Made by a program: the position numbers and the translations under genes. A DNA stretch of 28,247 nucleotides from CAZIAK01 sp964537035 (GTDB taxonomy: Bacteria > Planctomycetota > B15-G4): contig CAZIAK010000054.1 of NCBI GenBank assembly GCA_964537035.1, positions 1 through 28,247 of the forward strand, read 5' to 3'. The notes beneath the pieces were generated by a model. That model ran no database searches, was not told where the DNA came from, and saw nothing but the letters and a program-made list of their open reading frames with translations. Positions 7,987 to 15,715 of the stretch are shown here, piece by piece (positions within the stretch are counted from its first letter, which is position 1; each line of letters begins with the position of its first letter).

Positions 7987-10260
7987 ATGTGCACTTCGCT
8001 TCTGTCGCTGCTGTCCGCCGTGGTAGCGTGGCTGCCTCTCGCTGACGAGCCCAACCCGCCTCAGTTGGTGCCCCAGCCGGCGTCCCTCTCGGTCAGCGCA
8101 GGCCGCTTCGATCTGACGGGCGCGACCACCATCGCCACCCAGGCCTCTCACAAGGGGGCCCATGCCGTGGGACAGTTGCTGGCAGACTCATTGGCCAGAG
8201 GGCTGGGGCGCGCCCCGGGGCTCACCCCGGCGGAGGGCCGCGATGCCCCCCGGGACACGATCCTGCTCACCACGGTGGGGGCTGACCCCGACCTGGGAGA
8301 CGAGGGCTACACCCTGGACGTGAGCAGCTCGTCCGTGGTGATCCGGGCTCTGAGCGGCGTGGGGTTGTTCAGAGGCACCCAGACCCTGCGTCAGCTGCTG
8401 CCCACGGGCTTCGAGGCCGCGGCCGCCACAGGCGCTCCCCTGAGTCTGGTGGGCCTGCCCTTGGTGAGCATCGCTGATCAGCCTCGCTATCCCTGGCGGG
8501 GGCTGCTGCTCGATTGCGGCCGACAGTTCATGAGCGTGGAGTTCATCAAGCGCACCATCGACCTGCTCGCCTATCACCGCATGAACGTCCTGCACTGGCA
8601 CCTGGTCGAAGATCAGGGCTGGCGCCTGGAGATCGAGGGCTATCCCCTGCTCACTGACGTGGGCTCGTGGCGTGGCGAAGGCGAGCAGCGGAGCGGCGGC
8701 TTCTACTCCCAGGACGAAGTGCGCGAGATCGTCGCCTACGCTGCCGAGCGCTACGTCACCGTGGTGCCGGAGATCGAGTTGCCCGGTCACTGCGTGGCCG
8801 CACTCGCTGCGTACCCCGAGCTTGGCTGTCGCGATGGAGCCGGCGAGATGCCCGAGCCCCTGGCAGTGAGTACCCGCTGGGGGGTGCACGCCGACGTGTA
8901 CTGCGCGGGCAAAGAGAGCACGTTCGAGTTCTTGACCGGCGTGCTGACAGAGACGCTCGAGCTGTTCCCCTCCCAGTTCATTCACATCGGCGGCGACGAG
9001 GTGCCCAAGACCCGCTGGCAAGAGTGCCCCGACTGCCAGCAGCGCATGGTCGATGAGGGGCTGGCCGACGAAGACGAGCTGCAGAGCTGGTTCGTGAGTC
9101 GCGTCGGCCAGTGGCTCTCCGAGCGGGGCCGCCGTCTGGTGGGTTGGGACGAGATTCTGGAGGGCGGGCTTGCCGAGGGGGCCACGGTGCAGTCGTGGCG
9201 AGGCATGTCCGGCGCCGTGGAGGCGGCGCGCATGGGCCACGATGTGATCTCGTCGCCCACCAGCCACTGCTACCTCGATTACTCCCACGACACCATCAGC
9301 CTGGAGAAGATCTACTCCTTCGAGCCCACGCCCCCTGAGCTGAGCGACGAAGAAGCTGCCCACGTGCTCGGCGCCGAGGGCAACATGTGGACCGAACGGG
9401 CGCCCCAGGAGCGCGTCGACACCATGGTCTGGCCTCGCCTCTGCGCCCTGGCAGAGGTCACCTGGAGTCCTGCAGAGCAGCGCAGCTTCTACGACTTCTA
9501 CGGGCGCATGCGTTCCCACCATGAACGGCTCGATGCTCTCGGCGTGCGCTACTACCTGGCCCCGCCCACGGTGTCCCCTGGTGACCAGGTCTTCTTGAAC
9601 TCATTGGAGATCCGCCTCGGCAACCCCAGCGGCAAGGGCGTGGTGCGCTACACCCTGGACGACACCGAACCCACCACAGACTCCCAGCTCTTCGACGATC
9701 ACCCGGTGCTCTGGCGAGATACGGTGGTGCAAGCGGCGGTGTTCCTGGACGACGGGCGCCGAGGTGAGCTGGCCCGCTGGGTGTTCGACAAGCAAGAGCC
9801 CCTGCTGGGGACCGCGCTCGAGCAGACGTCCGCGGGTCTGCGCTACAGGGCCTATCACGGCCGCTGGTCAGAGCTGCCCGACTTCGAGAGCATGGAGCCC
9901 GTGGCGAGCGGCCTGACCCCCGACCTCGACCTGGATCTCGCCGGTCAGGACGATGGCTTCGCCCTGGAGTTCGAAGGCTACCTGGACGTGCCCGCAGACG
10001 GGCTGTGGAGTCTGCACCTCTCGTCTGACGATGGCAGCCGGCTGTGGCTTGGCGGTGAAGAACTCGTTGATCACGACGGCCTGCATGGGGCCACCACCCG
10101 GGTGGGCCAGCGGCTGCTGGAGGCCGGTCTGCACGAGCTGCGGCTGGTCATGTTCGAGGCCGGGGGCGCTCAGCAACTGTCCTTGCTCTGGAGCGGGCCG
10201 GGTCAAGCTGAGCCGGTGCCTGTTCCCGCTGCGCGGTTTCGCGTGGCGACCTCACCCTGA
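7987..10260 (+). CDS. Exported GH20 beta-N-acetylhexosaminidase with PA14-like C-terminus
   Basis: This 757-residue enzyme would remove terminal GlcNAc or GalNAc from chitin fragments, glycoproteins or mucin-type glycans. It starts with a hydrophobic export signal (MCTSLLSLLSAVVAWLPLADE), followed by the GH20 N-terminal domain (about 26-155). The catalytic barrel starts at YPWRGLLLDCGRQF; HWHLVEDQGWR and the acid pair D337-E338 in HIGGDEVPK are the family hallmarks. Residues about 530-610 resemble a chitobiase C-terminal domain (YTLDDTEPTTDS). Residues about 619-757 form a PA14-like domain (GLWSLHLSSDDGSRLWLGG, LHELRLVMFEAGG) that probably binds carbohydrate. The ATG at 7987 is chosen because the signal begins there; an in-frame TTG at 7927 would bury it. 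The DinB-like gene follows after 65 bases. The NahK-like kinase encoded convergently could use the released sugar. Confidence 0.95.
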   Translation: MCTSLLSLLSAVVAWLPLADEPNPPQLVPQPASLSVSAGRFDLTGATTIATQASHKGAHAVGQLLADSLARGLGRAPGLTPAEGRDAPRDTILLTTVGADPDLGDEGYTLDVSSSSVVIRALSGVGLFRGTQTLRQLLPTGFEAAAATGAPLSLVGLPLVSIADQPRYPWRGLLLDCGRQFMSVEFIKRTIDLLAYHRMNVLHWHLVEDQGWRLEIEGYPLLTDVGSWRGEGEQRSGGFYSQDEVREIVAYAAERYVTVVPEIELPGHCVAALAAYPELGCRDGAGEMPEPLAVSTRWGVHADVYCAGKESTFEFLTGVLTETLELFPSQFIHIGGDEVPKTRWQECPDCQQRMVDEGLADEDELQSWFVSRVGQWLSERGRRLVGWDEILEGGLAEGATVQSWRGMSGAVEAARMGHDVISSPTSHCYLDYSHDTISLEKIYSFEPTPPELSDEEAAHVLGAEGNMWTERAPQERVDTMVWPRLCALAEVTWSPAEQRSFYDFYGRMRSHHERLDALGVRYYLAPPTVSPGDQVFLNSLEIRLGNPSGKGVVRYTLDDTEPTTDSQLFDDHPVLWRDTVVQAAVFLDDGRRGELARWVFDKQEPLLGTALEQTSAGLRYRAYHGRWSELPDFESMEPVASGLTPDLDLDLAGQDDGFALEFEGYLDVPADGLWSLHLSSDDGSRLWLGGEELVDHDGLHGATTRVGQRLLEAGLHELRLVMFEAGGAQQLSLLWSGPGQAEPVPVPAARFRVATSP

Positions 10261-10325
10261 GCCACTCTGGGCGGCCCGGCGTGTTCACTGCCAGCCCACC
10301 TGCCCTGCTTCTGGAGACCGAGACC

Positions 10326-10889
10326 ATGGCCACGCCCTTCGCTGATCGTTATCACACGCTGCCCGACCCGCCCGGCGACTTCGGAGCGGTCACGGTGTTG
10401 TCGCGCCTGCTCGATGGTCTCGGCTTTCGTTACCGCTGGGCCGCCGCTGGTCTGGTCGCGGGCGATCTGTCGTTCACGCCCGGTCACGGCGCCATGACCT
10501 TGGGCGAGCTGCTGCTGCACATGCGCCAGCTGGTGTGCTGGGTGGGCGTGAACGTGAGCGCCAGTCAAAAGGGCCGCGAGCCCGTGCGCTGGAGCGAGGC
10601 CTGTGCCCACCTCCCCGACGTGGGGAACGATCCCGACGCGCTCTCGGAACAGGTGCTGCAGGTCATCGCAACTCTACAGACAGACCTGGCGCAGCTGGGT
10701 GATGAGCGTCTCGGCGACGTACGCCTGCTGGCCTCCAGCGGCCCTGACCTGCGGCCTCTGTGGAACGCCATCAACGGTCCCCTGGCCGACTTCCTGACCC
10801 ATGTGGGACAGCTCAACGCCTGGCGTCGACAGATGGACAACCCCGCACCCCGGGTGGACGTGTTTCGCGGCCGCCCTCTGGACGGCTGA
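10326..10889 (+). CDS. DinB-like four-helix protein
   Basis: This 187-residue protein has the layout of the DinB/YfiT four-helix bundle. An early helix reads GAVTVLSRLLDGLGFRYRWAA. Then comes TLGELLLHMRQLVCW with a histidine near position 60, and a last helix FLTHVGQLNAWRRQM with a second histidine; histidines at these two places usually bind a metal in this family. Family members are thiol-dependent transferases or have no known role, so the function is left open. The ATG at 10326 has GGAG nine bases upstream, which decides the start. It follows the GH20 gene by 65 bases on the same strand, but a functional link is not evident. It faces the NahK-like gene across a short convergent gap. Confidence 0.75.
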   Translation: MATPFADRYHTLPDPPGDFGAVTVLSRLLDGLGFRYRWAAAGLVAGDLSFTPGHGAMTLGELLLHMRQLVCWVGVNVSASQKGREPVRWSEACAHLPDVGNDPDALSEQVLQVIATLQTDLAQLGDERLGDVRLLASSGPDLRPLWNAINGPLADFLTHVGQLNAWRRQMDNPAPRVDVFRGRPLDG

Positions 10890-10913
10890 CGGCGCGGCTT
10901 CTCTGGCGCACCG

Positions 10914-10971
10914 AGGCTTCAGTTTGGCACAGGCTTCACGGCGCCACAGGCTTCGGTGCGCATCAGGCCTT
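10914..10971. repeat. Degenerate 17-bp direct repeats in a convergent gap, able to fold
   Basis: Three 17-base units begin AGGCTTC at 10914, 10931 and 10948, and a fourth partial copy (AGGCCTT) at 10965 runs into the end of the kinase gene. The first two units also share a trailing G-x-CAC. In addition, GCGCACCGA (10906-10914) is exactly complementary to TCGGTGCGC (10953-10961), and with two G-T pairs the stem extends to 14 pairs over the repeats. The element lies between convergent genes and may serve as a two-way transcription end. Confidence 0.6.
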
Positions 10972-12060
10972 GGCAGCGATGTCTTGCAGCTCGGGCAGCC
11001 TGTGCATGAGGGCCCTGACCAGGGCGAACTGGTTGCGACAGCGGGACAGGTTGTGGCCGGGGTGCACACCCGAGAAGTACACGTCCCCGTCGAGATGGTC
11101 GGTGAGAAAGCGCAGTCCCTGTTCGTAGGTGATGATGACGCCGGCGAGGGCCAGGTGCTCCCGCTCGGCTAGGGTCAAGATCGAGCCCGCCTCGGCCAGG
11201 TAGCCCTGCACCAGGCCGCTGAACAGATCGAGGTCCACATCGACTTCGGTCGCAGTGCGGTCCTCGCCCGCGGTGGACGTGCACGAGCGGATCATGTCGC
11301 CGAAGTCGTGGAGCGCCGACCCGGGCATGACCGTGTCGAGATCGATGACCGCCATCCCCTCGCCCGTGGCCTCGTCGAAGAGCACGTTGGCCGGCTTGGC
11401 GTCGTTGTGCACGACCCGTTCAGGCAGCACCCCGCGCTGGGCCAGGGCTGGCAGCACCTGGGCCAGTCTCCGCTGCTCGGCGGCGAAAGCCAGCTCGGGA
11501 GCGCAGCCCTCCAGCCGTCCGCAGCTGTCCCTCCTGGCGCTGGCTTGCAAGGCGTCGAAGCGCAGAGCCGTGTCGTGAAAGTGGGGGATGGTCAGCACCA
11601 ACGGCGGCCCAGGGTAGTCGGCCAGGTAGCGCTGAAAGGCACCGTAGGCCTGGCCCACCGCTCCGGCTTGCCGGGAGTTCTCCACCGTGGTGCGGCTGAC
11701 CGTGCCCTCGATGAAATGAAACAGCCGCCAAGGGACGCCGTCCACGGTGACCAGCCCGTTCTGGCTCTGGCGACTGGGCACCAGGGTCAGGCAGCGTCGC
11801 TCGCTCTGCTGGACGCCCGCCGCAGCGAAGCGTGTGGACAGGTGCGCGCTGACAGCGGCCAGGTTGTCCATCAGCCCTTCGACGTCCTGGAACACGTGGG
11901 TGTTCAGGCTCTGCAGCAGATACGGCCGCAGCTCGTCGTCATGGGAGATCTCGATGCGCCGGCTGGTGTTGATCAGGCCACCGGCCTGGCGCTGCGCCGC
12001 GACGAGCTGCCCCTCGATCGCGAACCCCGCGAGGACTTCGGACAACTCGCCTTCGTTCAC
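10963..12060 (-). CDS. nahK: N-acetylhexosamine 1-kinase-like phosphotransferase (NahK-like)
   Basis: This 365-residue protein belongs to the aminoglycoside-phosphotransferase kinase fold and matches the NahK group. The catalytic loop is VVHNDAKPANVLFDE with D220, the metal-binding region is GMAVIDLDTVMPGSALHDFGDMIR, and the C-terminal signature contains GLRFLTDHLDGDVYF then HNLSRCRNQFALV. NahK enzymes use ATP to convert free GlcNAc or GalNAc to the 1-phosphate. The start is GTG at 12060, overlapping the aminotransferase stop as GTGA, with GAGGG upstream inside that gene, so translation is probably coupled. A GH20 hexosaminidase is encoded nearby on the other strand and GlmU further on, which fits aminosugar salvage. 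Specificity for GlcNAc is inferred. Other small-molecule kinases of this fold remain possible. Confidence 0.87.
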   Translation of the reverse strand: MNEGELSEVLAGFAIEGQLVAAQRQAGGLINTSRRIEISHDDELRPYLLQSLNTHVFQDVEGLMDNLAAVSAHLSTRFAAAGVQQSERRCLTLVPSRQSQNGLVTVDGVPWRLFHFIEGTVSRTTVENSRQAGAVGQAYGAFQRYLADYPGPPLVLTIPHFHDTALRFDALQASARRDSCGRLEGCAPELAFAAEQRRLAQVLPALAQRGVLPERVVHNDAKPANVLFDEATGEGMAVIDLDTVMPGSALHDFGDMIRSCTSTAGEDRTATEVDVDLDLFSGLVQGYLAEAGSILTLAEREHLALAGVIITYEQGLRFLTDHLDGDVYFSGVHPGHNLSRCRNQFALVRALMHRLPELQDIAAKA

Positions 12061-12956
12061 ACGACCACCACACCCTCGGCGGCGGTGCGTTCTCCGTAGA
12101 GCTTGCTGAGTCGTCCCGTGATGGCTCCCGGGGCGCCGTCGCCGAGGGTTCGTCCGTCGATGGTGGTGACCGCTGCCAGCTCGCCCATGGTACCCGTGCA
12201 GAAGACCTCGTCGGCTCGGTACAGCTCGGCCTGGGTGATGTCTCGCTCGCAGTGCGGGATGTCGTGGGCCTGGCAAAGCTCAAGAACCGTCGCCCGGGTG
12301 ATCCCCTCGGGGCAGGCCACCAGCCTGCTGGTGGAGAGCAGTCCCTCGCTGACCATGAAGAGGTGGGTGGCGTTGGTCTCGGCCACGAAGCCGCGGAGGT
12401 CGAGCATGAGCGCGTCGTCCGCCCCTGCGGCGTTGGCTTCGATCTTGGCCAGGATCGACTGGATCAGGTTGGCCGAGTGGATCTTCGGGTCGAGGCAGTC
12501 GGGAGGAAAACGGCGCACGGAGCTGCTCACCAGGGTCAGCCCGCCGCGGTCGTATACAGGCTCCTTGAACTCCGCCAGCACGATCAGGGTGGGGCCGGAG
12601 GTGTTCAGCCGCGGGTCCATCCCAGAGGTGAGCTTCTCGCCTCGGGTGAGGGTCAGGCGGATGTGCACGCCGTCGCGCATGGAGTTGGCGGCCAGGGTGC
12701 GCCGCAGCTCGGCGATGATGTCCTCTGCCGACGGAATCTGTGTGAAGGCCAGGGCCAGGGCAGAGTGACGCAGCCGGGTCAGGTGCTCGTGCAGCTTGAA
12801 GATCCGGCCGTCGTAGAGCCGCAGCCCCTCCCACACGGCGTCGCCTCCTTGCACGGAGGCGTCAAAGGGGGAGACCCTGGCCTGATCCCGATGACTGAGA
12901 GTGCCGCCCACGCTGACGATCAGGTCGCGGTTCCGTTCGTCGAAGACCTGCTGCAT
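12057..12956 (-). CDS. Class IV PLP aminotransferase (BCAT/D-amino acid transaminase-like)
   Basis: This is a 299-residue fold-type IV PLP enzyme. K158 in DPKIHSANLI is the expected Schiff-base lysine. E193 in GFVAETNATHLFMV and the phosphate-binding GITRATVLEL complete the site. FDASVQGGDAVWEGLRLYDGRIF is the usual N-terminal signature. Relatives act on branched-chain amino acids, D-alanine or aminodeoxychorismate; which applies cannot be decided by eye. The ATG at 12956 has GAGG eight bases upstream, and a longer reading from 13025 would overlap the neighbouring gene. It lies 13 bases after the sulfotransferase-like gene and overlaps the kinase gene by four bases. Some eukaryotic 'branched-chain aminotransferase-like' proteins, as I recall, fuse a sulfotransferase-like domain to this one, so the pairing may be functional. 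Confidence 0.92.
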   Translation of the reverse strand: MQQVFDERNRDLIVSVGGTLSHRDQARVSPFDASVQGGDAVWEGLRLYDGRIFKLHEHLTRLRHSALALAFTQIPSAEDIIAELRRTLAANSMRDGVHIRLTLTRGEKLTSGMDPRLNTSGPTLIVLAEFKEPVYDRGGLTLVSSSVRRFPPDCLDPKIHSANLIQSILAKIEANAAGADDALMLDLRGFVAETNATHLFMVSEGLLSTSRLVACPEGITRATVLELCQAHDIPHCERDITQAELYRADEVFCTGTMGELAAVTTIDGRTLGDGAPGAITGRLSKLYGERTAAEGVVVV

Positions 12957-12969
12957 GACTTGCCTCGGT

Positions 12970-13710
12970 TCAGGCGGCGCCCAGGCGATGGGCGGCCAGT
13001 TGGTCGTAGAGAAGGTCGCAAGCATGGCACAAGGGCTCGAGCTCGCCAGGGAGCTCTGCTGACTTTGTGCGCGGTGGCCCGAAGCCGGTGGACCGTTCGA
13101 CCGAGGCGTACCAGTGGGGAGCCCAGCAGCCGTCGGTGCTGCGAGGGCCTGGGGCCCAGGACAACATGGCTGGGTCGAAGGCCAATCCCAACGAACGGCA
13201 GAGCGCCCTGAGCACGCCCTCGGGGTCGGCGAGCAGATCGTCGCTGTCGATCACCGGGGGAGGGGCGCTACCACCGGCCCTGAGCTGCTCGAACAGCTCG
13301 ACCTGCTGAGGCAATCCTGTGTCCGCAAGCTGTGGGTCAGGGAGGGCCGCGGCGAGAGAGGCCAGCATCTGTCGAGGTCGGCGCAGAAGGAACGCGTGGC
13401 TGAGCGCCGAGAGCCAGCTCCGCTCCAGGCCAGGGAGCAGGTGGTGGGCCATGTGCTTTTGATAGAAGACGGCTCGCCCCTGGGGGACCGGGCCGGTGAG
13501 TGCGTCCACGACCACGGGCCAGCGGGTCTCGGCCTGGTCGATGATCTCGTCGGCCAGGGGGTGGGCCATGCCCGTGCTGGCCAGGTAGTGGGCGTACAGG
13601 GGCTCGTCGCAGACCCAGGTGTCCGCCCGGCTGCCAAACGAACGCATCAATGCTGTGGACAGGTTCCGGGGACCGGACCACATGGCGATGCGTAGCGGCT
13701 GTGTGGGCAT
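12970..13710 (-). CDS. Sulfotransferase-like P-loop protein paired with the aminotransferase
   Basis: This 246-residue soluble protein starts RIAMWSGPRNLSTALMRSF, the modified P-loop that binds the 5'-phosphosulfate of PAPS in sulfotransferase-like proteins. CDEPLYAHYLASTGMAHP follows, then FYQKHMAHHLL, HAFLLRRPRQMLASL (the region of the 3'-phosphate-binding Arg) and PVIDSDDLLADPEGVLRALC. These are the features of a bacterial group often found beside class IV aminotransferases. Real sulfotransferase activity is unproven for the group as far as I know, and the acceptor is unknown. The gene lies 63 bases after the radical SAM gene and 13 bases before the aminotransferase. No Shine-Dalgarno sequence is visible at the ATG, but the P-loop strand begins at once, so the start is secure. 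Confidence 0.85.
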   Translation of the reverse strand: MPTQPLRIAMWSGPRNLSTALMRSFGSRADTWVCDEPLYAHYLASTGMAHPLADEIIDQAETRWPVVVDALTGPVPQGRAVFYQKHMAHHLLPGLERSWLSALSHAFLLRRPRQMLASLAAALPDPQLADTGLPQQVELFEQLRAGGSAPPPVIDSDDLLADPEGVLRALCRSLGLAFDPAMLSWAPGPRSTDGCWAPHWYASVERSTGFGPPRTKSAELPGELEPLCHACDLLYDQLAAHRLGAA

Positions 13711-13773
13711 GACGGGCGAGATGGTAGCCCACCAAGGGGCCGCGGGACGAGGCGAGGCCCGCGACCGAGCGCG

Positions 13774-15327
13774 TCAGCGGGGGGCGACGTTGGCGGTCCA
13801 GACCTTGTCGAGGAGGCGCCGGGCGTGGTGGTAGATCTTGAACTCCACCGGGAAGCCGAAGCTGCCCGAGCGCATGCGCCAGCGAGCGGAGGCGCCGAGC
13901 ATCTTGCGCATCACCGGGCTGCACTTCACGTGCCCGTCCACCCAGGGAGCCAAGAAGTTGAACACGGTCCAGTCGTGGTTGACCCGATCGGAGATGCCGC
14001 CCTTCCAGGTGTCGACCTTGTACTCGAACATGGCGCCCCACTCGGCGGCGGTGGTGGGGGGCTCGTAGCCCTGGTCGAGAGCGTGCTGCCACATGGCCGC
14101 ACCGGGAATGGGCCGGTAGGGAAACACGTCGACGGAGGCGTGGTCGAAGTTCAACTTGACCGCTCGGGCTTCCTGGAGCGTGGCCATCATTGACTCCTCG
14201 CTCTCATCGGGGAAGCCGATGATGTAGCTGATGCCGCCGATGATGCCCCGCTTGTCGAGCCGGCGTACCGCTTCGAGGGTCTCGCCGGGCTTGATGCGCT
14301 TGCCGATCAGCTGCTGCTGCTCCCAGGTGGCGGTCTCGGCGCCCACGGTGGTGACGTACAGCCCGGACTCGGCCATGAGATCGAGGGTCTCGGCCTTGTA
14401 CTGATTGACCTGCTTGATCTCGATGGTCGCGTGCCAGACCACGTCGAGGTTGCGCTCGAGCAGACCCCGGGAGAACTCGGCGGTGCGCTTCTCGCTCACC
14501 CCGAAGTTGGCGTCCTGGAAGCGCAGGCCCACGAACGGATCTCTCTCGTGGATCTCCTGGACGTGGTCGAGCAGGTCGAGCCCGGGCATCATCTTCCAGG
14601 CTCGGTTGGTGACGCCCGGCGAGTTGCAGAAGGCGCAGGGCTCGGGGCAACCGAACGACGAGTGGTAGCTGATGGCCGGGTAGGCGGAGCGACCCGGCGG
14701 GTCGGGAAAGCGGTGGCGAATACCTCGGCCGTTGGGGCTCGATTCGATCTGGGTCTGGCGCAGCTGCTCGGCGTAGTAACGCTGCAGATCCATGCTGCCG
14801 AAGTCGGCCCTGGGATAGGCGTCGAAACCTACGACCTTGCTCATGCCGGTGCGCACGATGTGGTCGTCACGGAGCAGGGCCAGCCCGGCGATGCCGTCGA
14901 GGGGTTCGCCAGCCTCATGGGCGTCGAGCATGTTGCCGAAGGTGAGCTCACCCTGACCCATGCAGACCGCATCGGCCTTGCCGCCAGAGAGGAACAGCTC
15001 GGGTACGGCAGAGGGGAACCAGCCACCCCACCAGATGGGCAGCTGGGGGTACTTCTCGCGCACGGCCGCAGCAGTCTCGACCCCGTCGAAGACCTGGTAG
15101 CCCAGGATGCACGAGCTGCAGAAGATGTCGGCATCGGCGCAGGCCTCAAGCACCCGCTCGAGGGGCCGCTCTTCGATCATGGCGTCGAGCAGCTCGACCG
15201 TCCATCCTCGCTCACGGGCTGGGGCCACGAGCTGTACCAGCTCCAGCGGCAGCAGATCGGCGGAGATGAGCTCGCCCTTGTGGGGGTCTCCCCGGTGGGG
15301 GAGGTACATGACGACTTTTTTATTCAT
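13774..15327 (-). CDS. B12-binding-type radical SAM enzyme, substrate unknown
   Basis: This is a 517-residue enzyme. Residues about 5-145 form a Rossmann-like cobalamin-binding domain (LLPLELVQLVAPARERGWTV, PIWWGGWFPSAVPE, GQGELTF). It lacks the DxHxxG histidine, as many members of the class do. The radical SAM core follows, with C227, C231 and C234 in CPEPCAFC, then RFQDANFG, GAETATWEQQQLIGKRI and YIIGFPDESEES. The C-terminal third (about 385-517) is family-specific and unassigned. Relatives methylate or rearrange unactivated carbons in lipids, pigments and peptides, so the substrate cannot be named. It leads the operon with the sulfotransferase-like, aminotransferase and kinase genes. The ATG at 15327 has no clear ribosome binding site, and the stop of a small upstream frame overlaps it by 8 bases, hinting at translational coupling. 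Confidence 0.92.
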   Translation of the reverse strand: MNKKVVMYLPHRGDPHKGELISADLLPLELVQLVAPARERGWTVELLDAMIEERPLERVLEACADADIFCSSCILGYQVFDGVETAAAVREKYPQLPIWWGGWFPSAVPELFLSGGKADAVCMGQGELTFGNMLDAHEAGEPLDGIAGLALLRDDHIVRTGMSKVVGFDAYPRADFGSMDLQRYYAEQLRQTQIESSPNGRGIRHRFPDPPGRSAYPAISYHSSFGCPEPCAFCNSPGVTNRAWKMMPGLDLLDHVQEIHERDPFVGLRFQDANFGVSEKRTAEFSRGLLERNLDVVWHATIEIKQVNQYKAETLDLMAESGLYVTTVGAETATWEQQQLIGKRIKPGETLEAVRRLDKRGIIGGISYIIGFPDESEESMMATLQEARAVKLNFDHASVDVFPYRPIPGAAMWQHALDQGYEPPTTAAEWGAMFEYKVDTWKGGISDRVNHDWTVFNFLAPWVDGHVKCSPVMRKMLGASARWRMRSGSFGFPVEFKIYHHARRLLDKVWTANVAPR

Positions 15328-15529
15328 GAAGAACCGTCTCGGGCTGCCCGTCGAGAGCTGTGCCCGGGGTGAGAGGCGCAGAGTGCGTCCACCGGGGCCG
15401 CAGCGGTGGACAGCTTATCAGGTAATTCGGCCGTTGGCCCTTGTCCCATCGGTTGCAGAGCACCTGTGACCCGAGGGCCTTCTCGATCCGGGCCATGGCC
15501 GCCGGGCGACCGGGGGTTCCGAAACTCAT
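15320..15529 (-). CDS. Possible 69-aa small protein overlapping the radical SAM start
   Basis: An open frame starts at ATG 15529 (MSFGTPGRPAAMARIEKALG) and stops at a TAA lying 8 bases inside the radical SAM gene, so stop and start are interleaved as ATGAATAA. The first 35 codons mostly end in G or C (about three quarters), like neighbouring genes; the latter half is less convincing. No ribosome binding site is seen and I recognise no family. It has two cysteines and a charged segment RWDKGQRPNYL. It could be a leader or small partner that couples translation to the enzyme, a peptide substrate, or chance. Confidence 0.3.
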   Translation of the reverse strand: MSFGTPGRPAAMARIEKALGSQVLCNRWDKGQRPNYLISCPPLRPRWTHSAPLTPGTALDGQPETVLHE

Positions 15530-15715
15530 GCAGACCAAGAGATGAAAATATGCAGATTGAATGTTGAGTATGCGTGCATGCCTCGCCGGGGTGGTCCTCT
15601 GGCAGGCGCAGCGATGGCCCGCAGCGGTCTCTTGAGGTGGCTCCTTGCGGCCGTGGCACCCGGGTATCCTCAGGCCGCGCAGCCCCGTTCATGGGCAACC
15701 CCTCGAGAGCCCCCC

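Noticed and set aside
8188..9522. 444-codon minus-strand frame opposite GH20
   Set aside because: Antisense to conserved GH20 catalytic motifs; its translation is His/Gln/Ala-rich with no domain.
15542..15715. 58-residue N-terminal extension of the YigZ protein
   Set aside because: The leader is not YigZ-like, contains a promoter-like TATCCT box, and the GTG at 15716 gives the standard family length.
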